A DNA stretch of 64,000 bases from Siderastrea radians (taxonomy: Eukaryota > Cnidaria > Anthozoa > Scleractinia > Rhizangiidae): the NCBI GenBank assembly GCA_964017195.1, contig OZ024887.1, forward strand, positions 8,010,032-8,074,031, read 5' to 3'. A model generated the notes under the pieces. The model saw only the letters and a program-made list of their open reading frames with translations. It ran no database searches and was not told the origin of the DNA. Below are positions 1 to 8,118 of this stretch, in pieces. The number at the start of each line of letters is the position of its first letter. The first letter of the stretch is position 1. Both the position numbers and the translations under genes were made by a program.

Positions 1-552
1 TTTACAATCGATTTATTTTTCATATCAATATCAGCTCCTTTATCCAATTTTTTCACAAGCTGATTATCGACATTCTTTTTGTTTGTGGCTTGATCTGCCT
101 GTACTGGGTCTTTTACGTTGTAGATTGTGTTATTGTTCATATCAATGCTTGCTTCCATTTTTCCGCCTTCCTTTTTTGAAAGAAAGATATTTCTCGTGTC
201 CTGATAGTTTATTACCTTTGTCAGATCACCGTCAATATTAGAAGAACCGCTGGCACTACCTTGAGGTCCACGATCACCTTTGTCACCTTTATCACCTTTA
301 TCACCTTTATCACCTTTGTCACCTTTTAAACCAGGTGGCCCTTGTGCCCCCACCTGACCTTGTGGTCCAGTGGAGCCTTTTTCACCCCTCGGTCCAAAAG
401 GAACCCTGTGGTCCTGCTAGGCCTTTGTCACCCTTCGGCCCAGGAGGACCCTCAGGGCCAGGAGGACCCCCTGGGCCAGGAGGACCAACTTTTCCACTTT
501 CACTCGTCATAGTTTGGCTAGTTCCACCTATTTGACTGTTAATATATCCCAT
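1..552 (-). pseudogene. Collagen-like fibre protein of the Polinton, C-terminus cut by the window edge, one frameshift
   Basis: Starts at the ATG at 552-550, just downstream of a TATATA stretch. After about 20 residues it becomes a Gly-X-Y collagen repeat, first proline-rich, then a run of GDK triplets (about 250-350). Beyond the repeat the frame continues to position 1 with a non-collagen region holding two copies of a D-x-D/S-M-x-N-x-x-I type unit and a K-D-P...A-T-x-K-x-x-V-D pattern, which resembles repeats in bacteriophage tail fibres. Around 400-412 the frame shifts by one base near a short T run; without it the collagen phase continues. Inferred role: trimeric virion surface fibre or adhesin, since collagen triplets trimerise. 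The tail-fibre resemblance is by eye only. The next gene, the ATPase, lies 28 bp away on the same strand. Confidence 0.7.
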
Positions 553-580
553 TATATATCTTCATCAAAATTTTTTTAAA

Positions 581-1185
581 TTAATTTTTGGGGTTTGTCA
601 TAGTAAAAGAAAGAATATTTTTATCGGTGGCGCGATCCAAAGAGTTATAATCCACACCTATCTCGTCTGCAATCCGTTTGTTTTCTCTTGGAAGAAATCT
701 GAAAATACAAAAATGGCTGCAGTTATCACGGATGTTTTTCGGCACCTTGTAAAAAGTTTGAGTGAGGTAAATAACGCAGCAGTTTCTGTGCCGCCCGTTG
801 ATAAAATAATTAATGATGCTGTTTTGCTTGCTTTCACAAACAAGATCATCAAAAACAACTATTTTTTGGTTGTCCACCGAAAGCTCTTCGAGTGGAATGA
901 TTTCATCACCATAGGCCTCGATAACCTAATAACCAACCTTGGGGTTTTGATTCGTTCAGCAAAATCCTGCAAAAGAGCCTCGTATTTGTTCTGGTGCAGG
1001 TTTTTTGAAAAGAGGTAAATTTTATCAAACTTCAACAACTCATAAAGCATATGCAGTAATATGTTTGTTTTACCAGAATTACTGGGTCCACAAATTAACA
1101 TCCGAAAAACATCTGCTGGCATACAAGGGTGACCTTGCTTGTAGTCACTCTTGAAAAAACCTGGGTCATAATTTGGAATCTTCAT
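581..1185 (-). pseudogene. A32/FtsK-HerA-type DNA packaging ATPase, one frameshift
   Basis: The ATP-driven motor that packs DNA into Polinton, adintovirus and NCLDV capsids. The N-terminal part (1185 back to about 930) has the Walker A loop GPSNSGKTN near residue 33. The C-terminal part (about 930 to 581) has Walker B IVVFDDLV and a downstream T-Q-T sensor-like segment. The two parts are in different frames, with a one-base shift between about 915 and 950, so no single open frame covers both. Total length of about 200 codons suits the small ATPases of the group. The ATG at 1185-1183 is the first in the frame. The gene is divergent from the small ORF at 1220, with a 34-bp A/T-rich spacer between them. 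Family call is firm; loss of function depends on the frameshift being real. Confidence 0.88.
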
Positions 1186-1219
1186 TTTTTTTTCGCTTCT
1201 ATATATTCACGCTGGAAAT
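1186..1219. promoter_or_regulatory. Divergent promoter spacer with TATATA box
   Basis: This 34-bp gap separates the ATPase gene (leftward) and the small ORF at 1220 (rightward). It holds an A/T tract and TATATAT at 1200-1206, readable on both strands. Promoter role is inferred from position and composition. Confidence 0.35.
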
Positions 1220-1303
1220 ATGTCATTAAAAAAATGGCGGCAATTAGCTGAAGAAAAATCGAAACTGGATAAACAAACAGAAGAAAATTCACCAAAAATT
1301 TAG
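1220..1303 (+). CDS. Small lysine/glutamate-rich ORF, 27 residues
   Basis: Begins MSLKKWRQLAEEK and ends in TAG at 1301-1303, one base before the ATG of the next gene. It is highly charged and probably helical. I do not recognise a family. Its tight packing between the divergent promoter and the acidic protein gene favours a real small gene or the 5' part of a decayed longer one, but a chance ORF cannot be excluded. Confidence 0.3.
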   Translation: MSLKKWRQLAEEKSKLDKQTEENSPKI

Positions 1304-1304
1304 A

Positions 1305-1927
1305 ATGGATAAAATAAACAAAGAGTTTGGTCAGCTTTCAGGAGAAGAGTTTTTAAACCAATTACAAAAAGGCTTGATGAAAAGAGCAGCACCACTGTGG
1401 AAGAAGAAGAAGAGGAGCAGGAAGTTCCTGATTACACAATGGATGAATTTGACGAAATCAACCCGTTTGGTGACGAATTCAGACCGGATGCACCAACTCC
1501 AGCACCATCACCAACACCACCACCATCACCACCACCACCCTCATATCAAGAAGTTGTTGATGATGATGATGATGATTTTCCACCACCACCCCCATCGATG
1601 ATGGAAGAAAAAAAATCCACACGTAAAGAGTGGGGGAAGCCGGAACCGGTTAAAAAAGAATATTCCCATGAATCAACACTATTGCAAACAGTCAATCAGC
1701 TGATCACGAAATTTGGTAATGATCCCGATTACAAAGTAAAAAGTAAAAATTCTCCATTGTATGGTTATTCAATTGAGGACCTCAAAAAAGTAAGAGATGG
1801 AATTTTTGGGAAAAGAGGGGTTACAAAAGCAGTTTTTGAGAAACAGTTACAGGCGGGGAAGTATAGACTGAAGTCCACTTCCCCACGCAGAAAAAGAGAA
1901 ACTACTCCAACCGACAGAGCTGAATAA
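1305..1927 (+). pseudogene. Acidic, proline-rich Polinton protein with PPxY motif, one frameshift
   Basis: Starts MDKINKEFGQLSGEEF at the ATG at 1305. Near 1370-1395 the coding frame shifts by one base into the frame that runs to TGA/TAA at 1925-1927. The downstream frame has a glutamate run, a proline/threonine stretch, the tetrapeptide PPSY, an aspartate run, a second proline run, and a basic end. The last about 70 residues look folded, with a helical charged segment (S-I-E-D-L-K-K-V-R). PPxY motifs bind WW domains of NEDD4-type ubiquitin ligases and are used by several viruses as late or uptake signals, so a virion role is plausible. I do not recognise a named family. The start at 1397 would be a GTG and is unlikely to be the true start. 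Confidence 0.5.
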
Positions 1928-3128
1928 CGCACTGCGCATGTTCGTTACGTCACTATTCTCCTCCATTCTCGTCCCCGAGCTGCGATCCTTTCGGCCAGCG
2001 CCACGGATCACAGCTCTTGGATTGTGGAAAATTTGTGTTCGAAACGGACAATAAAGTGTTGAATATTTTGTTCTTAATGCCGATTTAGAGCTGGGAGATG
2101 TTAAAAGAAGAATTCGGTGTCTTTGGCGATATCATTAAGGTAAGTAAGGTTTTCGTTCAATAGAAATTGTGGTTGAAAAGCTTTTTATTTAAAGCTGTAT
2201 TGCAGCAACGAAGTGTCGTAAAGCGGCTGTGTCACGGTTCATAAAGATACCTTATTCTCTTACAATGAACTTTTAAAATTTTATAATTGGAAATTTTTAA
2301 ACTTGTAATGAAGCAAGTTGAAAGTTACACTACTACAAACATGTGCTTAATTTTGATTCAACTAACACCGACCATACTTTTTGTTCAATGGCGGTGTTGC
2401 TCCATAAAAACCAAAATCTTAATTTAAGATGTTTCTATTGAACGAAAGCTTTACTTACCTCAGTGATAATAATGTTATTGGAATTTTTGACAGTTCACTC
2501 TTGTCTGAAGCAGTGCCATGCATATGACACGAACACCTGTTGTTGTCTTTCTCGAGTTGTTTTCTGTGGCGCTGAGAAGCGAGCGATTCAGCATTTACTT
2601 GACCAACCCGACAAAGTCTAGCCTGAGTAGCAGGCTTTCTGGGAGAAAGTCGTTATAAATCGCCTTGGAATTCACTTGCCCGTGGACTTCCACATTTGAA
2701 ACAATTTTCTTGGGCCGACGCGAAAACAGAGGAAAAAATAAAAGTCCCACAACCAAGGAAACACCACTTGCAACTTTCGCGATAAAATAAAGCGACTGGG
2801 GCATGTAAGCACAATTCGTAAAATCTCGTTTAAGCCAAAATTTCACAATTTTACCGATGAAAACAAACTTTTTTCAAACTAAAATAAGATACAGTATGGC
2901 ATTGGCTGTCCAAAAACACACAGTCTTTTCTTAACCACGCAATACTGTGCTTAACCAACGGGTTTGTTTACCGTACGGGAAAATCCCACAAATACCGGCC
3001 ATTTTAAATAGCCCGCCAGGCCTGCCAAGTCGCCAAGTCGGGTTCGCGCGCGGTCGCCCGCGTTTCGCACCGCTGACCGTTCATCGTTATTCAGCTCTGT
3101 CACTCCAACCCCTTTGGAAAAAGCTGTC
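1928..3128. other. 1.2-kb stretch inside the Polinton without a recognisable gene; inverted-repeat pair
   Basis: This gap interrupts an otherwise packed gene order. It is more GC-rich than the flanks in places (1940-2030, 3040-3090). An inverted pair of about 30 bp (about 2137-2168 and about 2428-2461) shares GTAAGTAA and CGTTCAATAGAAA and brackets about 260 bp, suggesting a small foldback element. A minus-strand ORF (2595-2846, 83 codons) has one hydrophobic stretch, but nothing identifies it as a gene. Likely an insertion into the Polinton or its left-over regulatory DNA. Confidence 0.4.
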
Positions 3129-3392
3129 ATGAGCCGAAGACCCGCTTTTGAACTTTCTGACAACGAAGATGACTCTTATGAACAGGATTGGGAAACCGAA
3201 GGAAGCGGCATCTCTGATGAAGCTGAAAAATTGATCAACCAACTTCATATGAGCTTAGGTTCGATGAAAGCAGGAAACAACTCGATAAAACTTAAAAAAC
3301 AGATAATGTCTCTGCTTGATTCACTTGTTGAACTTGGTACAATCGATAAAAAGGAAAAGAAAAAAATTATTTCTGATTATATAAAACAATAA
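3129..3392 (+). CDS. Small acidic Polinton protein of unknown function, 87 residues
   Basis: The ATG at 3129 (MSRRPAFELSDNEDD) is the first in the frame; an upstream TTG at 3114 is not a credible start. The N-terminal third is acidic and probably disordered. The rest is helical, with a lysine-rich end (I-D-K-K-E-K-K-K-I-I). It sits directly before the minor capsid gene on the same strand, and its end overlaps the open frame of that gene. I do not recognise the family. The position suggests a virion or assembly protein. No break is seen. Confidence 0.5.
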   Translation: MSRRPAFELSDNEDDSYEQDWETEGSGISDEAEKLINQLHMSLGSMKAGNNSIKLKKQIMSLLDSLVELGTIDKKEKKKIISDYIKQ

Positions 3393-3472
3393 TAAGCTTT
3401 GACATACTGCTTGACTCTAGCCTTGCAAAACAAGAAAGAGGTGGAGAACGGAATTTTTCACACGATTTTACA

Positions 3473-4156
3473 GTGAAGTTTTTTCCTCCAATCGAATTGG
3501 ATTCAAAGAAAAACTATAAAGCTGCAGTAAACAGACTTATCAAAATGAGTTACTCATTTAATAATATCGATTCTCGTTATGATAACAACAAAATTCGCTG
3601 GAAGAAAAAAACAGAACAAGCGTGGAAGACCTTAACTTTTCCGAAGGGAATGTATGATTACAAAAGAATCAATGATTATATTCAGCAACACACCGGTAAA
3701 GTTGACCCAACAAACAAAAACAGTCAACACATTTACACAATATATTTCAGTAAGATTACTTATAGGGTTTTTATTTTGATACATAACGATTATGAGCTTG
3801 ACTTGTCTCAAGGAAATTTTTGTGAATTGCTTGGTTATGATAAAGAAATCTTAAGTGGAGCTAATGTCGGAACAAAAGTTCCAAATATCACAAGATGTGT
3901 TGATTGGGAATATTTGCACTGCGATCTTATCACACGCCGAACAAACAATGTTCCAAGCGATGTGTTATACAGTTTCTCAACAGTAGATCTTCGGGTTAGC
4001 TATCCATTTCGAAAAGAGCCGCGCCGGCTTGAGTGGCAACCTGTGAATAAAAGTTCTATTGATGCAATAAGGGTTCGGGTGACAGATGGAAGAAACAACA
4101 TTCTGGATCTCAACGGGACAGATATTGCAATTAGCTTAATGATTAAAGAAGAGTAA
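3473..4156 (+). CDS. Minor capsid (penton-like, single jelly-roll) protein
   Basis: Resembles the Polinton/adintovirus minor capsid protein that forms the capsid vertices. Family-like features are F-F-P-P-I-E-L near the start, F-P-K-G-M-Y-D-Y before a paired helix, L-L-G-Y-D as in F-x-x-L-L-G-F, V-S-D-V-L-Y-S-F, and a C-terminal D-A-I-R-V-R-V-T-D-G...I-A-I-S-L strand pair typical of these proteins. The start is unsettled: 3473 is a GTG, the frame is open upstream to 3377 with family-like residues (S-F-D-I-L-L-D-S-S), and no ATG lies between the stop at 3374-3376 and 3545. A lost ATG, a short spliced leader, or a shift from the preceding ORF would each explain this. Major capsid follows about 450 bp downstream. 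Confidence 0.72.
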   Translation: MKFFPPIELDSKKNYKAAVNRLIKMSYSFNNIDSRYDNNKIRWKKKTEQAWKTLTFPKGMYDYKRINDYIQQHTGKVDPTNKNSQHIYTIYFSKITYRVFILIHNDYELDLSQGNFCELLGYDKEILSGANVGTKVPNITRCVDWEYLHCDLITRRTNNVPSDVLYSFSTVDLRVSYPFRKEPRRLEWQPVNKSSIDAIRVRVTDGRNNILDLNGTDIAISLMIKEE

Positions 4157-4168
4157 AGATTTTGTTGG

Positions 4169-4178
4169 TATAAATATA
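4169..4178 (+). promoter_or_regulatory. TATA-like box before the pVI-like gene
   Basis: TATAAATATA lies 6 bp before the ATG at 4185 in the 28-bp gap after the minor capsid gene. Promoter role is inferred. Confidence 0.35.
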
Positions 4179-4184
4179 CAAATC

Positions 4185-4561
4185 ATGAATCATCCGAGCG
4201 AGTGGGCAAGATTCTTTGACGAAAACACCGGACGTTATCGATATAAACACAAAGGATCGGGTATTATCCGTGACACCTTCACGACAATCGGTAAAATATT
4301 CAAAAAAATATAAAGGACGTGGCAAAGAAAACCACCGAAAAAGCTTCAAAAACAATCGCTGAAAAAGCGGGACAGAAAGTGGGTGAACTTGCTGAGGAAA
4401 AAGGTATGAAACAAATACGAAAAATACTGCAAGAGCGAAAAAAGCAAAAACCGTTGTCACAGGATGCAAAAAAGAAACTTACAAATATTTTACAAAATAA
4501 AGTACCGAAAAAATCAGACGCCCTTGTGAAATTAAATCAAATTTTGGCAAACGAAATTTAA
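4185..4561 (+). pseudogene. Small basic pVI-like Polinton protein, one frameshift
   Basis: The ATG at 4185 opens MNHPSEWARFFDENTG and a G-S-G-I-I...I-G-K-I-F-K-K segment, then stops at TAA 4311-4313. A second frame begins at once and runs to 4561 with K-K-T-T-E-K-A-S-K-T-I-A-E-K-A-G-Q-K-V-G-E, an alanine/lysine amphipathic helix. The pattern of a short N-terminal domain, a glycine hinge and a repeated K-A-G-x-K-x-G-E helix is common between penton and major capsid genes in Polintons, where it is compared with the membrane-active adenovirus pVI. The break lies in an A-rich run (4302-4315), where indel errors are also likely. Function is inferred. Confidence 0.5.
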
Positions 4562-4578
4562 TCAAAAAAATTTTTCTC

Positions 4579-4588
4579 TCTTAATATA
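4579..4588 (+). promoter_or_regulatory. TCTTAATATA motif before the major capsid gene
   Basis: TCTTAATATA ends 12 bp before the ATG at 4601. Near-identical motifs sit before the next two genes (5892 and 6739), which suggests a shared late-class promoter element of the Polinton. Confidence 0.5.
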
Positions 4589-4600
4589 ACTCTTGTCAAA

Positions 4601-5872
4601 ATGTTCAGAACTCCACCATACCTCGAGAAGACTACATACATTCGAGTTGATTTGGACACTGCACTCGACTTCCCTGGAAATAACAACACTCAAAAAAAGA
4701 TGGGATACAAATTTGCCTTGAAAGACCGGGACAATTTTTATGACTGGTACAACGCCGCTTATTTCCGCGTTGATTTCGACTTGAAAGCTACAGCAAACGG
4801 AGCCGATATTGCTGAAGACACTCGATCGGCTCCGATCAACGGTTCTTTTTCATTGATAAAAAGTTTGGTCGTCAAATCATCTGGGAAAAAATTATACGAG
4901 GCGAATAATATTCACAAGGTTGTTTTCATCAAAAACCTGCTTGACTTTTCGGATGATTTTTCGAGAAGTGTGGCAAAAAACTATTTTTGGTGTCTTGACA
5001 ATGATGATGACACTGTGGTTGCAAAAGCCGCTGTGAAGAACCTTGGAATGCGGGAAAGGGCGATTCTATCAGACCAAGGCAAAATAGTTCATTCCATTAT
5101 CCCTTTGAACAGATACTCCTTCTTCGAAAGTCTTTCCGACAGGCTGCTGCCACCGTTACATTTTGAGTTTGAAATTAATCTGTAAGACGATGAAGAAATG
5201 ATTTGGCAAAACGATGGAACAGCTCGAAGGATTGTTGTCCGCAAATTTGAGTTGTGGGTGCCACAATTACATTTCACTGGCAAAGGACAAACCCTGGTCA
5301 ATGAAAATTTCTTGAAACCAACCCAATGGAAATACCTGCAAGAAAATTTGACACAGAGCAGCGCCCGAAGGGATGCGAATGGTAGGTGGTTGATTACACC
5401 TGGTGTAAAAAGTCCCAAGCATGTTTTTGTATTCATTCAACAAACTAGGAAACAAAATAATTTTCAATACAATCCTTACATTTTTGACACATTTGATATC
5501 GATGGTGATAACACAGCAAGATTGGACACTTGCCGTCTTCAGTACGGCACAGAATTTTATCCTGAGCTTGAATATGACTATGACTTTAAAATAAGAATTT
5601 TGAATGATTTGGTCGATTTCAGATACAGAAAGAATGACTATAACACCGGCGTTCAGCTGCCGCTTTCCTATTTTGAGAAGTTATATCCAGTTATCTACTT
5701 CGATCTGCGAAATTCCGAAGAAGGTTTGACAGACGATCCAAAAAAGCTCGAATTCCATTACAGACTTAACGAAGCCGCTAACGCTCAAGATTATGTAATT
5801 TTCGCCGCGATTTTGAATGAAGAAGAATTTGTGTTGAAGCAAATTGGTAATGAGCTTGTTGCCGGCTTCTAG
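4601..5872 (+). pseudogene. Major capsid protein (double jelly-roll), one in-frame stop
   Basis: The hexon-like protein that forms the Polinton shell. It begins MFRTPPYLEKT. The family landmark is I-I-P-L-N-R-Y-S-F-F-E...R-L-L-P-P-L-H-F-E-F-E-I around residues 170-190, followed by a W-x-N-D...R-K-F-E-L-W-V-P segment. This matches the I-P-L-x-x-x-F-G-F...hydrophobic strand and x-W-x-V-P layout of Polinton capsids. A TAA at 5183-5185 splits the gene into 194 and about 228 codons. Both halves are in the same frame, and the intervening codons (5186-5197) are open, so the lesion is a single substitution, not an indel. Total length of about 423 codons is usual for the family. Flanked by pVI-like and protease genes, the standard order. 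Confidence 0.85.
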
Positions 5873-5891
5873 AAAAAAAAATGAAAAAAAT

Positions 5892-5901
5892 TCTTAATAT
5901 A
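5892..5901 (+). promoter_or_regulatory. TCTTAATATA motif before the protease gene
   Basis: Identical in ten bases to the motif before the major capsid gene. It ends 13 bp before the ATG at 5915. Confidence 0.5.
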
Positions 5902-5914
5902 ATATACACAAACG

Positions 5915-6744
5915 ATGAGCTCTACTACTTATCATCCATATAAAATTGCACCGACTGATGGTCAGAAAAAAAGCTTCAAAAAGCTTATGTTACGAAGACA
6001 CCTGTTAATCTGAAAGTTAAACCAGACAAAATTGGGCGTGGTGACGAACTTTTTCTCACTGATACTCAAATCGCGCGATTGAAAAAAAGATCAGCGGCAG
6101 GAAAAGAAATGGTAATAAAATTAAGCCAATCACAGATTCAAAGTACTTCTCAGCGTGGTGGAGTCGGAAAAGGTATGCAAACGCGACCACCACCACCGCC
6201 ACGAACAAGACGATCACCACCAATACCAAAAGGTAAAGGAATGCAAATTCAACCTCAACCTTTTTATGGAACTTGGGAGGATTATTATCGTTTAAAAAAA
6301 AAAGTGAAATTTGAAGATAAACCTCTATCCAACATTGACTTGAAAAAATGGTGCAACTTTTTACGAATTCCAATAAAAGGTATTTTTAGCAGAAATGAAA
6401 CAAAACCCTTGTTTCATTCTCCATGTATTATCAACTTGGATGATTTTGGAAGTTTGGGAACTCATTGGGTATGTTGTTGGTCTGATGAAGGCCTTTGCGA
6501 GTATTTCGATTCATTTGGGCTTCCACCACCTTTGGAATGGGAAAAAGAAATGTCAATGCACGGGATGACACATTTTTTCAGAAATGATAACCAAATTCAA
6601 TGGGAACAAAGTGTGAGATGTGGTTACTACTGCCTTCTCTTTTTAAACGAAAGAAATAAAGGAACAAGTTTTGCCGATATTTTGAAAATGTTCTCCAAGG
6701 ATTTACTTCAAAATGAGGAAATAGTGAAAAATTATTTTTCTTAA
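5915..6744 (+). pseudogene. pX-like region joined to adenain-like cysteine protease, one frameshift near the start
   Basis: The maturation protease cleaves virion proteins during assembly. The ATG at 5915 opens about 16 codons, then the frame shifts by one base within A runs at about 5965-5985; the second frame runs to 6744. Its first part has L-T-D-T-Q-I...I-K-L-S-Q-S-Q, a pattern seen in pX-like peptides of adintoviruses, then a proline-rich linker. The protease follows with H in G-T-H-W-V (codon 6463-6465), D in Y-F-D-S-F-G (6508-6510), and nucleophile C in V-R-C-G-Y-Y-C (6619-6621) preceded by W-E-Q-S. These are the expected catalytic residues of the adenain clan, in order. The protease domain itself is intact, so function depends on whether the N-terminal shift is real. 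Confidence 0.85.
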
Positions 6745-6748
6745 AATA
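6739..6748 (+). promoter_or_regulatory. TCTTAAAATA motif overlapping the protease stop codon
   Basis: Differs by one base from the motifs at 4579 and 5892. It ends 8 bp before the ATG at 6757 and contains the TAA of the protease gene (6742-6744), so the two genes are packed without a spacer. Confidence 0.45.
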
Positions 6749-6756
6749 TATATGCA

Positions 6757-7554
6757 ATGGAATTGTACTGTGTGAAAGAAGAGCGGAACACACCCAATGT
6801 GCAGGGAAGTGAAAAGGTTGTAATCACAAAAAGGAACAATCGAAAACTCTTGAAAGCAAAATGCACTAGTTGCGGAATAACAAAAACAAGTTTTATGCCG
6901 AAAAACGTGGAGGGCAGTGGTATTGATATACATGCAGCACTAGGAAAATTTCCGAAACCAAAAAAAGGTCGGACATTTCCAGGTCATAATTTCACAGGGC
7001 TATACAATCCTCTTGAAAAGCAGGTTAAATACGATCCAGAATCGGGTGAAATTCTGGAAATATATCAACCACCAACAGGTGCTACAGATGCGATTGCTAT
7101 GCAAGATGATGTCGATTATGATGTTTGTTCCAACCGCGAAAAAAAATACGGTGAAAATCTCAAAAAATGCAAACACAAAGCGGATAAAAAAATGGTTAAG
7201 TCTCTTGACGCAGTTCCTTACAAACAGAGGCAGTGGGGCCATGCGGCTGCAAGAAATGCAATCAATGCTAAACAAAAGTTAGGGTTGGGTTTAAAAAAAC
7301 AAAAAAGAACTGGTGTTTTGGATAAACCGCTGGAAGCAGCGAAATTTGTTGAAAAAATTACAAAAAAATTGATTCCTTCCACAAAACATGTATTCAATCG
7401 GTATTGGTCAGGTGATATTGCGAAAAATGCTTTCACAGGACCAACTGGCGCCACAAGCAAGAAATTTTGGACTCATCCAAAAAAGGGTACTGTCATGCAT
7501 TTGGTGAAAAATCCGAAAACAGGCAAATATGAAAATGTTTATGAAGAACCTTGA
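6757..7554 (+). CDS. Zinc-ribbon plus phospholipase A2-like Polinton protein, key residues altered
   Basis: 265 codons, open throughout. The N-terminus resembles the DUF5679-type treble-clef ribbon often found in Polintons: the second knuckle C-T-S-C-G is present (around residue 35), but the first reads Y-C-V-K-E, so one of the four cysteines is missing. Residues about 70-165 follow the parvovirus/adintovirus PLA2 layout: P-G-H-N-F-T-G, P-P-T-G-A-T-D-A-I-A, then Q-D-D-V-D-Y-D-V-C where H-D is expected, then K-C-K-H-K-A-D-K-K-M and W-G-H-A-A-A-R-N. The catalytic histidine position is Asp. In relatives such a domain would help the particle breach membranes; here activity looks lost. The C-terminus is basic. 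Its last 16 bases overlap the convergent gene at 7539. Family call is from memory of the motif layout. Confidence 0.6.
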   Translation: MELYCVKEERNTPNVQGSEKVVITKRNNRKLLKAKCTSCGITKTSFMPKNVEGSGIDIHAALGKFPKPKKGRTFPGHNFTGLYNPLEKQVKYDPESGEILEIYQPPTGATDAIAMQDDVDYDVCSNREKKYGENLKKCKHKADKKMVKSLDAVPYKQRQWGHAAARNAINAKQKLGLGLKKQKRTGVLDKPLEAAKFVEKITKKLIPSTKHVFNRYWSGDIAKNAFTGPTGATSKKFWTHPKKGTVMHLVKNPKTGKYENVYEEP

Positions 7555-8093
7555 TTGGTTTTCAACCACCATTTATCAAACTCCTGTTTTGCGCGCCGAC
7601 TTCTTTCTAAGTCTTTAGGAAGGCGATGAGAAATGGATTTCATAATTTCTTTTTTGTTGGGCCAGCATTCAGAAGGTACCATTTCAAAATAATTGTACAG
7701 AAAACAGGAGTAGTTCACTGTTTTGCCGCTTACCCCCTTAAATTGAGCAATAACGTTACCAAGAAAAGCGACCTCGCTGGAAGAAAACATTTTGTCAGTT
7801 TTACATTTCCGTAAAACATCTTTTAAATGAGCATTATTCGTTGGAAGAGCAGTGGAACTTCTTCTCCGATTTTCTTCTTCAAAATGTTCATAATCATCAC
7901 ATTCAATCACTCTACCACATTTTTGACATACAAGACATAACTCATTCACCACATAAACTATTTGCTCCTCGCATGAAGGACAACGATTAATCTTTTTTGA
8001 TAACAGGTTTATTTCATTTCTTTTTTGCAACATTTCTTGAATTATTTTCGACGAAATTTTCTCACCTTGCAAACAACCCAACGGGTCATCCAT
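7539..8093 (-). CDS. Zinc-ribbon protein, VLTF3-like late transcription factor candidate
   Basis: 184 codons, open, ATG at 8093-8091. A four-cysteine ribbon (C-P-S-C-x17-C-x2-C-G, residues about 38-62) is followed by an acidic linker and an all-helical region with F-L-Y-N-Y-F-E-M and E-C-W-P-N-K-K-E-I-M. A ribbon followed by a helical domain with a Y-x-Y-F-E/K-Y-Y-E-H-like segment resembles poxvirus/NCLDV late transcription factor 3, which drives late gene expression. TFIIB-type ribbon proteins are the alternative. It overlaps the PLA2-like gene tail-to-tail by 16 bp and is divergent from integrase with only 25 bp between start codons. No break is seen. If correct, the shared TCTTAAWATA motif upstream of the virion genes is a possible target, which is inference. 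Confidence 0.45.
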   Translation of the reverse strand: MDDPLGCLQGEKISSKIIQEMLQKRNEINLLSKKINRCPSCEEQIVYVVNELCLVCQKCGRVIECDDYEHFEEENRRRSSTALPTNNAHLKDVLRKCKTDKMFSSSEVAFLGNVIAQFKGVSGKTVNYSCFLYNYFEMVPSECWPNKKEIMKSISHRLPKDLERSRRAKQEFDKWWLKTNQGSS

Positions 8094-8118
8094 TTTTTTT
8101 TATTGTGTATGGTATACA
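8094..8118. promoter_or_regulatory. 25-bp divergent spacer between zinc-ribbon and integrase genes
   Basis: The start codons at 8093 (-) and 8119 (+) face away from each other across an A/T-rich 25 bp containing GGTATACA. Any promoters must overlap; the function is inferred from spacing. Confidence 0.3.

Noticed and set aside
335..535. Plus-strand proline/glycine-rich ORF
   Set aside because: Shadow of the collagen-like gene on the minus strand.
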